A stretch of 12,711 bases of DNA from Limnohabitans sp. Lineage in GTDB: Bacteria; Pseudomonadota; Gammaproteobacteria; Burkholderiales; Burkholderiaceae_C. Of this stretch, positions 1 to 6,965 are shown in pieces; within the stretch, counting starts at the first letter, position 1; every line of letters begins with the position of its first letter. Location of the stretch: NCBI GenBank assembly GCA_030729445.1, contig JANQXJ010000242.1, forward strand, positions 1-12,711, in the 5' to 3' direction. Made by a program: the position numbers and the translations under genes. Below the pieces are notes generated by a model, which worked only from the letters and a program-made list of their open reading frames with translations, was not told the DNA's origin and did not search any database.

Positions 1-457
1 TGTGGTCCACACTGCGGCGGATCTTTTCAATCCGCTCAGGGCGCCACGCCCAGATGGATGGGCAAACAAAATGCACGGTGGGAATGCCTACGGCTTTGAG
101 CCGAGCTTCCAGATCGAGGTTGAAATCGGGCGCATCCACCCCAATGAACACGTCGGGCGGCTGGGCCAGCAAACGCTGACGCAATTGATCGCGAATGGCA
201 ACGATCCCCCGGTAATGGCGAAGCACCTCGACATAGCCGCGCACAGCCAATTTTTCGTGTGGCCACCAGGCGTCAAAACCTTGGGCCTGCATCCGTGGCC
301 CACCAATACCCACGCCATGCGCCTGCGGCCAGCGCGAGTGCAGACCCTCTATCAGCAAGCCCGCCAGCAAATCACCCGAGGCTTCACCAGCCACCATGGC
401 AAAGGACAAAGCCCCCGCAGGGGCTTTGAGTAGGGGCGAATCTGTGGGATCTGTCAA
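1..457 (-). CDS. lpxB: Lipid-A-disaccharide synthase, N-terminal part (cut by left edge)
   Basis: LpxB joins UDP-2,3-diacylglucosamine and lipid X into the lipid A disaccharide at the inner face of the cytoplasmic membrane. About 152 residues are visible. They contain the family's opening strand with VAGEASGD at residues 24-31, then GIGGPRMQAQGF, the LAVRGYVEVL stretch, DVFIGVDAPDFN and the PSIWAWRPERIEKI segment. All of these match the N-terminal half of LpxB. No ATG lies early enough to include the first beta strand. The best start is a TTG whose bases overlap the lpxA stop (TTGA), with a GGGA seven bases upstream. This gives an N-terminus about nine residues longer than in E. coli, and the extra codons carry a strong hairpin. 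The gene is last in the visible bamA-skp-lpxD-fabZ-lpxA-lpxB series and is coupled to lpxA. The C-terminal half is outside the window. The identity is secure; the start is probable. Confidence 0.93.
   Translation of the reverse strand, partial: MTDPTDSPLLKAPAGALSFAMVAGEASGDLLAGLLIEGLHSRWPQAHGVGIGGPRMQAQGFDAWWPHEKLAVRGYVEVLRHYRGIVAIRDQLRQRLLAQPPDVFIGVDAPDFNLDLEARLKAVGIPTVHFVCPSIWAWRPERIEKIRRSVDH
407..428 (-). repeat. Perfect 9-bp hairpin inside the start of lpxB
   Basis: On the transcribed (minus) strand the arms CAAAGCCCC and GGGGCTTTG enclose the four-base loop TGCG. The arms pair perfectly. The structure lies about 30 bases after the proposed TTG start of lpxB and is read as coding sequence (about codons 10-17). 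It looks like the stem of an intrinsic terminator but lacks a following U-run. It could reduce lpxB translation or act as an attenuator between lpxA and lpxB; that role is inferred. Confidence 0.7.
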
Positions 458-1248
458 CGCACGATCCCGCGCTGGGGTGAGGCGGCTTGTAAAAAGCTGA
501 GCATCATGTCGACATCGGGCTGGGCCTCGGGCTTTTCGGCAGCCAAAGCGCCAATGCGGGTCATGGCATCGCTGAGCGACAAGCCATCACGGTACAAAGC
601 TTTGTGCATGGCCTTAACAGCACTGATGCGTTCTGCAGAAAAGCCCCTGCGACGCAAACCTTCAAAGTTCATCGACCGCGCTTGGGCTGGCTGGCCTTGC
701 GCCATCACAAAAGGCGGCAGATCGGCAAACAACAAAGAATTCATGGCCGTGAAACTGTGTGCTCCGATTCGGCAAAACTGGTGCACCACCGTGAAACCGC
801 CCAAAATCACCCAGTCATCGACCACCACATGGCCCGCGAGTTGCGTGTTGTTGGCAAAGATCGTGTGGCTGCCCACTTGGCAGTCGTGCGCCAAATGCAC
901 ATAGGCCATGATCCAGTTGTCGTGGCCCACCGAAGTCACGGCCCGGTCGCCAGGCGAGCCGATGTTGAAGGTGCAAAACTCGCGGATGGTGTTGCGGTCT
1001 CCGATCACCAACTCACAAGGCTCGTTGTTGTACTTCTTGTCTTGGGGCACTGCGCCCAGAGAGCTGAACTGGAAAATCCGGTTGTCTCGGCCAATTGTGG
1101 TGTGGCCCTCGATCACGCAGTGACTGGCCACGGTGGTTCCGGCACCGATTCGCACATGCGGTCCGATCACGGTGTAAGGCCCAACGCTCACCGAAGAGTC
1201 AAGCTCGGCCCCCGGGCTGATGATGGCGGTCGAATGGATCTTGCTCAT
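454..1248 (-). CDS. lpxA: UDP-N-acetylglucosamine O-acyltransferase
   Basis: LpxA performs the first step of lipid A synthesis in the cytoplasm: transfer of a 3-hydroxyacyl chain from ACP to UDP-GlcNAc. The 264-residue product has the left-handed parallel beta-helix hexapeptide repeats over about residues 5-190. HLAHDC follows at 118-123, where His121 corresponds to the catalytic His125 of E. coli. Then come HQFCRIGAH at 156-164 and the C-terminal helical part with FEGLRRRGFS. The length is close to the 262 of E. coli. ATG at 1248 is chosen because it gives the normal start MSKIHSTAII; an upstream in-frame GTG would lie inside fabZ. Counting from HQFC, Met169 occupies the place of E. coli Gly173, the residue that sets acyl length. 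Methionine there is found in the C10-selective Pseudomonas enzyme. The gene lies five bases after fabZ and overlaps the lpxB start. Confidence 0.97.
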   Translation of the reverse strand: MSKIHSTAIISPGAELDSSVSVGPYTVIGPHVRIGAGTTVASHCVIEGHTTIGRDNRIFQFSSLGAVPQDKKYNNEPCELVIGDRNTIREFCTFNIGSPGDRAVTSVGHDNWIMAYVHLAHDCQVGSHTIFANNTQLAGHVVVDDWVILGGFTVVHQFCRIGAHSFTAMNSLLFADLPPFVMAQGQPAQARSMNFEGLRRRGFSAERISAVKAMHKALYRDGLSLSDAMTRIGALAAEKPEAQPDVDMMLSFLQAASPQRGIVR

Positions 1249-1253
1249 GGGAC

Positions 1254-1706
1254 TCAAGCCTGCGGAATTTTCCGCATGGTGCACATCAACTCGGCCTCGG
1301 TGGCGATCTCGTCGCCCACTTTGGCGCGTGCCTTGAACTTGAAAATCCCGGCTTTCATCCGGTCGAGTTCGACTTCCAAGATCAGCTGATCACCAGGCTC
1401 CACCGGGCGCTTGAATCGGGCCCCGTCGATGCCGGCAAAGTAATACACGGTCTGGTCATCGGGTGTCTCACCCAAAGTGTCAAAGGCCAGCAAGGCTGCG
1501 GCTTGGGCCAAGGCTTCCAGCATCAACACACCCGGCATCACCGGGCGGTGCGGAAAGTGACCCTGAAAATGGGGCTCGTTGATCGACACGTTTTTCAACG
1601 CCTTGATGCGAACGCCTTTTTCGAGTTCGAGCACGCGGTCCACCAGCAAAATGGGGTAGCGGTGCGGCAGCTGTTTGAGAATTTTGTGGATGTCCATCAT
1701 GGTCAT
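1254..1706 (-). CDS. fabZ: 3-hydroxyacyl-[ACP] dehydratase FabZ
   Basis: FabZ dehydrates (3R)-hydroxyacyl-ACP to trans-2-enoyl-ACP in fatty acid elongation. It competes with LpxA and LpxD for the same 3-hydroxyacyl-ACP pool, which is the usual explanation for its place between them. The protein is about 150 residues, the normal length. It shows HRYPILLVDRV (15-25) and the active-site segment HFQGHFPHRPVMPGVLMLEA, with His50 and Glu64 as the expected catalytic pair. ARFKRPVEPGD follows at 96-105. The ATG at 1706 overlaps the lpxD stop as ATGA, indicating translational coupling. However, the AAGGA ribosome site is only three bases from it, while an in-frame ATG at 1700 has a better nine-base spacing. 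The true start could therefore be two residues later. Confidence 0.96.
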   Translation of the reverse strand: MTMMDIHKILKQLPHRYPILLVDRVLELEKGVRIKALKNVSINEPHFQGHFPHRPVMPGVLMLEALAQAAALLAFDTLGETPDDQTVYYFAGIDGARFKRPVEPGDQLILEVELDRMKAGIFKFKARAKVGDEIATEAELMCTMRKIPQA

Positions 1707-2689
1707 GTTTCCTTGTTATTTTGAATCTGGGCCTCGAGAGACTTGATGCGATCCCGCAATCGGGACAATTGTTTGAGGCTGGCAGCGTTCTTTTCCCAGT
1801 TGGTGTTGCTGTCCAAAGGGAACATGCCGGTGTAGTGCCCCGGTTGCAAAATGGACCGGGTCACCACCGAGGCTGCCGAAATGTGCACATGGTCGGCCAG
1901 GGTCAAGTGTCCCAACACCACCGCCCCACCGCCCACCGTGCAATGGGCGCCGATGCGAGCACTGCCCGCGACACCAACGCAACCGGCCATGGCCGTGTGG
2001 GCGCCGATATGGACGTTGTGACCAATCTGGATAAGATTGTCGAGTTTGACCCCGTTTTCAATGACCGTGTCTTCAAGGGCCCCTCTGTCAATGCAGGTGT
2101 TCGCCCCGATTTCCACATCATCGCCAATGCGCACAGCGCCCAGTTGTTCAATCTTTTCCCATTGGCCTTGGTGCTGAGCAAAACCAAAACCGTCGGCGCC
2201 CACCACCACACCCGAATGCAGTAAGCATCGCTCTCCCACCACGCAGCCTTCAGACAAAGTCACGCGCGACTTGAGAACCGTGCCTGCGCCGACCTTGGCA
2301 CCGCGCTCAAGCACACACAAAGGGCCAATGACGGCATCCTCGGCCACCCAAGCGAGCGGATCGATCACAGCGGTGGGGTGAATTCGAGGCCCCGCCTGGG
2401 GTTGCTGGGTCTGCTTCCACAAACGGGTCAAGCGAGCGAAATACAGGTAGGGGTCGTCGGTGACGATGGCCGATCGCCCCTGACTGGCCAGCGTTTCAAA
2501 AGCTGGCGCCACAATCACGCAACCAGCGTGGCTGTGTGTCAGTTGATTTTGGTATTTGGGGTGGCTGAGAAAACTGATTTGGTCAAGCTTGGCCGATTGC
2601 AAAGGGGCCAAGCCAGCGATGACCCAATTGGGGTCACCGCACAAACGTCCACCGAGACGATCGACCAGATTTGCAAGCGTCAAAGTCAC
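1703..2689 (-). CDS. lpxD: UDP-3-O-acylglucosamine N-acyltransferase
   Basis: LpxD adds the N-linked 3-hydroxyacyl chain to UDP-3-O-acylglucosamine, the third step of lipid A synthesis, in the cytoplasm. The 328-residue product has an N-terminal uridine-binding domain (about 1-100, with ISFLSHPKY at 38-46). A hexapeptide-repeat beta-helix follows (about 102-285), then a charged C-terminal helix (about 300-325). GHNVHIG at 223-229 contains His224, equivalent to the catalytic His239 of E. coli. VGADGFGF at 163-170 and DRGALEDT at 201-208 are also typical. There is no ATG near the front. A GTG at 2689 gives MTLTLANLVDRLGG, which fits the family; a TTG three codons upstream (2698) is the alternative. 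The gene follows skp by about 23 bases and overlaps fabZ by four. Confidence 0.95.
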   Translation of the reverse strand: MTLTLANLVDRLGGRLCGDPNWVIAGLAPLQSAKLDQISFLSHPKYQNQLTHSHAGCVIVAPAFETLASQGRSAIVTDDPYLYFARLTRLWKQTQQPQAGPRIHPTAVIDPLAWVAEDAVIGPLCVLERGAKVGAGTVLKSRVTLSEGCVVGERCLLHSGVVVGADGFGFAQHQGQWEKIEQLGAVRIGDDVEIGANTCIDRGALEDTVIENGVKLDNLIQIGHNVHIGAHTAMAGCVGVAGSARIGAHCTVGGGAVVLGHLTLADHVHISAASVVTRSILQPGHYTGMFPLDSNTNWEKNAASLKQLSRLRDRIKSLEAQIQNNKET

Positions 2690-2712
2690 GGGGTCCAAAC
2701 CGACACACGCTT

Positions 2713-3231
2713 TTACTTGGCAGCCGAAGCGTTGAGTGCCTTGATCACTTTTTCGGTGATGTCATGCTTGGGATTGACATAGACCGCTTCCTGGAAAATC
2801 ACATCGTACTTTTCAGACTCAGCCACTTGCTTGACAGCGCGGTTGGCACGCTCGACCACAATCTGCTGCTCTTCGTTCTTGCGAGCGTTCAGGTCTTCTT
2901 GGAACTCGCGACGCTTGCGTTGAAACTCGCGGTCTTGGTCGATCAGCTGTTTCTGGCGAGCGGTGCGCTGGGACTCGGCCAAGGTTGGGGCTTCGCGCTC
3001 AAACTTTTCGGAGGCCTGTTTGAGGCTATTGCCGGTTTCCACCAACTCTTTTTCCCGGCGAGAGAACTCCTGCTCCAGTTTGGCCTGGGCTTGCTTGGCC
3101 GTTGCTGCTTCGCGGAAGATGCGCTCAGTGTTGACAAACCCCATCTTGAAGTCTTGAGCCTGAGCCAACCCGGTCACACAAGCCGCAGCGGCCAACAGGG
3201 CGACGGAGATTTTTTGACGAAACGTGTTCAT
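2713..3231 (-). CDS. skp: Periplasmic chaperone Skp/OmpH family
   Basis: Skp is a trimeric periplasmic chaperone that holds unfolded outer-membrane proteins and delivers them to the BamA complex. The 172-residue product starts with a classical signal peptide: MNTFRQK, then a hydrophobic stretch at 8-20, with likely cleavage after AQA at residue 25. The mature protein begins with DFKMGFVNTERIFRE, typical of OmpH. A long, charged, Lys/Glu/Gln-rich helical region follows (about 40-130) that would form the tentacle-like coiled coil. It ends with YDVIFQEAVYVNPKHDIT, also family-typical. The ATG shares its A with the stop of bamA (TAATG). I see no ribosome-binding site in front of it, so it probably depends on ribosomes finishing bamA. 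Confidence 0.95.
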   Translation of the reverse strand: MNTFRQKISVALLAAAACVTGLAQAQDFKMGFVNTERIFREAATAKQAQAKLEQEFSRREKELVETGNSLKQASEKFEREAPTLAESQRTARQKQLIDQDREFQRKRREFQEDLNARKNEEQQIVVERANRAVKQVAESEKYDVIFQEAVYVNPKHDITEKVIKALNASAAK

Positions 3232-5543
3232 TAGAAGGAGGTTCCGATTTGGAATTGAAGTCGCTGGATTTTATCGCCTGTCTGCTGGCGAATCGGCGTG
3301 GCATAGGATAACCGCAAGGGGCCCATTGGTGAGATCCAGCTCAGCCCTATACCGGCAGAGGCACGCAACTCATCGATTGACACCTTTTCACTCTCGCCAA
3401 AAGCACGCCCAATGTCGGTAAACCCAAACAACCTGAGTGTTCTGTCATTGCCTGCACCAGGAAAAGGCATCAGCAATTCAGCATTCAAGACCACCTTTTT
3501 GGGTCCACCAAGGTAAATTGGAGACGTATTGGAAGGATTAGACGGTGGCCCCAAAGTCGACTGCTCAAAACCTCGCACACTGCCCAATCCGCCAACGAAG
3601 AAATTTTTGAACAAGGGGTATGGCTGACCCTTCAAGCCTTGACCCCAACCCAGATCGGTGTTGAAGGCCAAGGTGTATTTTTTGCTGAGCGGGTAATACT
3701 GCTGGTATTGGTAACTGGCCCGTGCGTAACGCACATCACCCGCAACACTCACATCAGCGTTCACACGCTGCAAGCTGCCCCGGGTGGGCACCAAGGCGCT
3801 GTCTCGGCCATCACGAGCCCAACCCAAGGTCAAAGGCAAAGCTGAGCTGGTGGTCCCGAAATTTTGGACATATTCACTGTACTCAATCGGTAAACCTGTG
3901 CCTTCACGGATTTCGGTTTGCTCTGCATTGATGCCCACAAACACCGTGTCAGTCTCCGTAACAGGAACACCAAAACGCAAACCCGCACCCGAGTTGATAA
4001 GACTGTACGCATTCACATCGCCCAAATAAGGTCGCGTGGTGCGCTGAAACAGGTCCAAAGTCCTGGAAATGCCAGCTTGGGTGAAATAGGGATCGGTCGT
4101 ACTCAGCACAAAATTGCGGTTGAATTTGCTGGTGTTGACTTCCACCGCCAAGTAGTTACCGGAGCCAAAAGCGTTCTCTTGGCGAATGCCAAAGCTCAGG
4201 GCCACTTTCTCAGCAGAAGAAAAACCCGCGCCCAAAGAAATGCTACCCGTGGGCTTTTCGGCCACTGTGAACAACAGATCCACCTGATCGGGCGCCCCAG
4301 GCACCTCCAAAGTTTCAACGTTCACTTGGGTAAAAAAGCCCAAGCGGTCCACCCGGTCACGGGACAGGCGGATTTTGTCGCTGTCATACCAGGCCGCCTC
4401 AAACTGACGAAACTCTCGGCGAATGACTTCGTCGCGAGTGCGGTCATTGCCAGCGACCTGGATCCGTCGAACATAGGCTCGACGCGAGGGCTCGGCCTGA
4501 AGCACAAACTGCACCCGGTTGTTGCGTCGGTCGATTTGAGGTTTGGCCTCGACGCGGGCAAAAGCGAAACCAAATTTTCCAAAGTATTCAGTGAAAGCTT
4601 TGGTGGTTTCGGCCACTGTTTCAGCGTTGTAAGGCTTACCCACAGCGATTTTGATCAGCGACTTGAACTCGTCATCGCGGTTGAGGTAATTGCCTTCCAA
4701 CTTGACGCCCGAGATGACAAAACGCTCACCTTCGGTGATGTTGATGGTGATCGTCATGTCCTGCTTGTTGGGGGACATGGCCACTTGGGTCGAATCGATT
4801 CTGAACTCCAAAAAGCCTTGCGACAAGTAATACGAGCGTAAGGCCTCCAAGTCTGCGTTCAGCTTGGTGCGCGAATAACGGTCAGACTTGGTGTACCAAC
4901 TCATCCAGCCACCGGTATCCAAATTGAACTGATCGCGCAGAACGCCATCGCTGAATGCCTGGTTCCCCACGATGTCAATTTGAGCGATTTTTGTTGGTCC
5001 GCCTTCAGTGATCGTGAATGTCAAATTGACCCGATTACGGTCGATGGGCGTGGCCGTGGAGACCACTTCAGCACCGTAAAGGCTTCGGCTGATGTACTGG
5101 CGTTTGAGTTCTTGCTCTGCTTTGTCCGCCAAGGCCTTGTCGAAAGGTCGTCCCTCAGAGAGTCCAACGTCCTTCAGGGCCTTGACCAGCACATCCTTGT
5201 CAAACTCTTTGAGCCCAATGAATTCCACTGAAGCCACAGAGGGTCGCTCTTGCACCACCACCACCAGCACATCGCCCTGGGTTTCCAAGCGCACATCCTT
5301 GAACAAGCCCAACGCAAACAGTGCACGGATAGCCGCAGCACCTTTGTCATCGGTATAGCGGTCACCCACCCGCAATGGGATTGAGGCAAACACCGTGCCG
5401 GGCTCGATCCGCTGCAAACCTTCCACACGGATATCGCGCACTGTGAAGGGATCGACCGCCCAAGCAGGCAAGCTGAGCAAAGCGCAGGCCAGCGCCTTCA
5501 TGGCAGAGGGCAGGATTTGGGCGCGGAAATCAGGAAAATTCAT
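3231..5543 (-). CDS. bamA: Outer membrane protein assembly factor BamA
   Basis: BamA is the central subunit of the machine that folds and inserts beta-barrel proteins into the outer membrane. The 770-residue precursor has a signal peptide with likely cleavage after AWA (residue 29). Five POTRA repeats follow (about 31-430, starting FTVRDIRVEGLQRIEPG), then the Omp85 barrel. The conserved VRGFEQ of the barrel's inner loop is at 656-661. The protein ends in phenylalanine (QIGTSF), the usual outer-membrane targeting signal. Length is in the normal range. The ATG at 5543 has no clear ribosome site. An in-frame ATG at 5501 (residue 15) is possible, but it would leave a signal peptide with only one charged residue. 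The gene is first in the bamA-skp-lpxD-fabZ-lpxA-lpxB series. rseP, which usually precedes it, is absent. Confidence 0.97.
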   Translation of the reverse strand: MNFPDFRAQILPSAMKALACALLSLPAWAVDPFTVRDIRVEGLQRIEPGTVFASIPLRVGDRYTDDKGAAAIRALFALGLFKDVRLETQGDVLVVVVQERPSVASVEFIGLKEFDKDVLVKALKDVGLSEGRPFDKALADKAEQELKRQYISRSLYGAEVVSTATPIDRNRVNLTFTITEGGPTKIAQIDIVGNQAFSDGVLRDQFNLDTGGWMSWYTKSDRYSRTKLNADLEALRSYYLSQGFLEFRIDSTQVAMSPNKQDMTITINITEGERFVISGVKLEGNYLNRDDEFKSLIKIAVGKPYNAETVAETTKAFTEYFGKFGFAFARVEAKPQIDRRNNRVQFVLQAEPSRRAYVRRIQVAGNDRTRDEVIRREFRQFEAAWYDSDKIRLSRDRVDRLGFFTQVNVETLEVPGAPDQVDLLFTVAEKPTGSISLGAGFSSAEKVALSFGIRQENAFGSGNYLAVEVNTSKFNRNFVLSTTDPYFTQAGISRTLDLFQRTTRPYLGDVNAYSLINSGAGLRFGVPVTETDTVFVGINAEQTEIREGTGLPIEYSEYVQNFGTTSSALPLTLGWARDGRDSALVPTRGSLQRVNADVSVAGDVRYARASYQYQQYYPLSKKYTLAFNTDLGWGQGLKGQPYPLFKNFFVGGLGSVRGFEQSTLGPPSNPSNTSPIYLGGPKKVVLNAELLMPFPGAGNDRTLRLFGFTDIGRAFGESEKVSIDELRASAGIGLSWISPMGPLRLSYATPIRQQTGDKIQRLQFQIGTSF

Positions 5544-5593
5544 GTTGCGATCGTTCTAAAACCAAAGCCATTTTCAGGGTTGAAAATCAGGCT

Positions 5594-5621
5594 TTTAAAC
5601 CACCCACTTCCATACAGTCAG
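5594..5621 (-). promoter_or_regulatory. Candidate sigma-70 promoter for bamA
   Basis: On the minus strand CTGACT (5621-5616, four of six to TTGACA) and TTTAAA (5599-5594, four of six to TATAAT) are separated by 16 bases. This would give an untranslated leader of about 40-45 bases before bamA. A promoter here makes sense because bamA is 212 bases beyond dxr. Both boxes are only moderate matches, and other AT-rich pairs in the gap cannot be excluded. Confidence 0.3.
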
Positions 5622-5640
5622 TTGAGCTGAAGGCTGACTG
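5615..5640. repeat. Inverted repeat upstream of bamA
   Basis: The arms CAGTCAG and CTGACTG are perfect seven-base complements separated by 12 bases. There is no adjacent U-run on either strand, so it does not look like an intrinsic terminator. One arm overlaps the candidate -35 box of bamA, so a protein-binding site is possible, but this is inference. Confidence 0.45.
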
Positions 5641-5667
5641 CTGGTCTGGGCGAGGTGTTTTGACTGC

Positions 5668-5741
5668 TCACACCGAAGCAGCCAAAAATACCAAAAGATA
5701 ATACATCAGGACCGGACTGCGACCACCCAGCACAGGACTGC
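5668..5741 (-). other. Repeat-containing remnant or micro-ORF in the rseP position
   Basis: The dxr-bamA gap (5544-5755) contains no recognisable gene. On the minus strand, a 14-base imperfect direct repeat (5707-5720 and 5728-5741, 12 of 14 identical, offset 21 bases) encodes SPVL twice in one frame. A possible 21-codon frame starts at a GTG (5733) behind AAGG and ends in TGA at 5668. It reads GGRSPVLMYYLLVFLAASV and is hydrophobic at its end. The pieces PVL, GG and LMYYL recall the PVLDGG(H/Q)LMYYL region near the C-terminus of betaproteobacterial RseP. It may be a scar of a lost rseP, a tiny membrane peptide or chance. Confidence 0.22.
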
Positions 5742-5755
5742 CTTCGCTGGTATTT

Positions 5756-6949
5756 TCACCTCAAGCGTGTAAGATTGCGCTCGGCCTCCTCGCGACTGCG
5801 GGCATCCAAGGCCAGCAAATCATCCAGACCATCCGGTGGCGAGCACTGCAAACTGTCCAGCGTGGCACGGTTGAGCTCATGAATTTGGTCAAAGCGGATG
5901 CGCTTGTTCAAGAAGGCCTCCACAGCGACTTCGTTGGCCGCATTCAAAATGGCGCAACTGCCGGGCGCACCGCGCAAGGTTTCCCAGGCCAGGCGCAAAC
6001 CCGGAAAACGCTGGACATGCTCTGGCTCGTCCATGGCTTCGAAAGTCATGGCGGCCAGTGCGTGAAAGTCCAGCGGAGCTGCACCCGATTCGATGCGCTC
6101 GGGCCAGCTCAGACCGTATGCGATGGGCACACGCATGTCGGGCGTGCCCAACTGCGCCACCACCGAATGGTCGCGGTACTGCACCATGGAATGGATGACG
6201 CTTTGAGGATGAATCACCACCTCCAATTGATCGGGTGAGAGGCCGAACAAATAACGCGCCTCGATCACCTCCAAAGCCTTGTTCATCATGGTGGCCGAAT
6301 CCACCGAAATTTTTCGACCCATGACCCAATTGGGATGCGCACACGCCTGTTCGGGTGTGACATCCCTCAAGGTGCGTGGATCCCGGGTGCGGAATGGACC
6401 GCCGGAGGCCGTCAGAATGATCTTTTGTACACGCCTCTGCCAGCTTGATGGATCCTCGGGCAGAGACTGGAAAATCGCCGAATGCTCGCTGTCGATGGGC
6501 AGCAACAATGCACCACCTTCTCGCACAGCCCGCAAGAACACTTCGCCCCCCACAACCAAGGCTTCTTTATTGGCCAACATCAGGCGTTTGCCCGCACGCG
6601 CTGCCGAAATACAGGGCGACAAACCCGCCGCACCCACAATGGCCGCCATCACCGCGTCCACCTGCGGCGCAGAAGCCACGTCGTCCAAAGCCGCAGCGCC
6701 CCAAAGCACCTGCACGGGCAGACCTTCAGCCTTCACCCTCTCGGCCAATTGCCGGCCCGCCGACTCTTGCACCATCACGGCCACTTCGGGTTTGAATCGG
6801 GCACATTGGGCCAGCATCAAATCCACTTGGCTGGAGGCGGTCAGCGCGTGGACTCGGTATTGTTGCGGGTGGCGACTGAGAACATCCAGCGTGCTGGTGC
6901 CAATGGAGCCGGTTGAGCCCAAAATTGTGATGCACTGTTGTTTGTTCAT
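5756..6949 (-). CDS. dxr: 1-deoxy-D-xylulose-5-phosphate reductoisomerase
   Basis: Dxr (IspC) converts DXP to 2-C-methyl-D-erythritol 4-phosphate with NADPH, the committed step of the MEP isoprenoid pathway, in the cytoplasm. The 397-residue product has the NADPH-binding loop GSTGSIG at 11-17 and LANKEALVVGG at 125-135. The metal ligands are Asp153 and Glu155 in PIDSEHS, with Glu227 in NKALEVIEA. Also present are SGGPFR (Ser182), HPNWVMGRKISVDSATMMNK (His205, Asn223, Lys224) and IHPQSVIHSM. All expected catalytic positions are intact. ATG at 6949 is chosen for its GGAG nine bases upstream and its normal N-terminus MNKQQCITILG; an upstream in-frame codon at 6982 would lie inside cdsA. It follows cdsA by 16 bases, as one transcription unit. 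The usual downstream neighbour rseP is missing. Confidence 0.97.
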   Translation of the reverse strand: MNKQQCITILGSTGSIGTSTLDVLSRHPQQYRVHALTASSQVDLMLAQCARFKPEVAVMVQESAGRQLAERVKAEGLPVQVLWGAAALDDVASAPQVDAVMAAIVGAAGLSPCISAARAGKRLMLANKEALVVGGEVFLRAVREGGALLLPIDSEHSAIFQSLPEDPSSWQRRVQKIILTASGGPFRTRDPRTLRDVTPEQACAHPNWVMGRKISVDSATMMNKALEVIEARYLFGLSPDQLEVVIHPQSVIHSMVQYRDHSVVAQLGTPDMRVPIAYGLSWPERIESGAAPLDFHALAAMTFEAMDEPEHVQRFPGLRLAWETLRGAPGSCAILNAANEVAVEAFLNKRIRFDQIHELNRATLDSLQCSPPDGLDDLLALDARSREEAERNLTRLR

Positions 6950-6965
6950 GCCAGAGGTCTCCACA

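Noticed and set aside
2..433. Plus-strand open frame at the left edge
   Set aside because: The opposite strand clearly encodes the N-terminal half of LpxB.
3918..4841. Plus-strand open frame (about 307 codons) opposite bamA
   Set aside because: It is antisense to the POTRA and barrel region of BamA, with shadow-type composition and no independent support.
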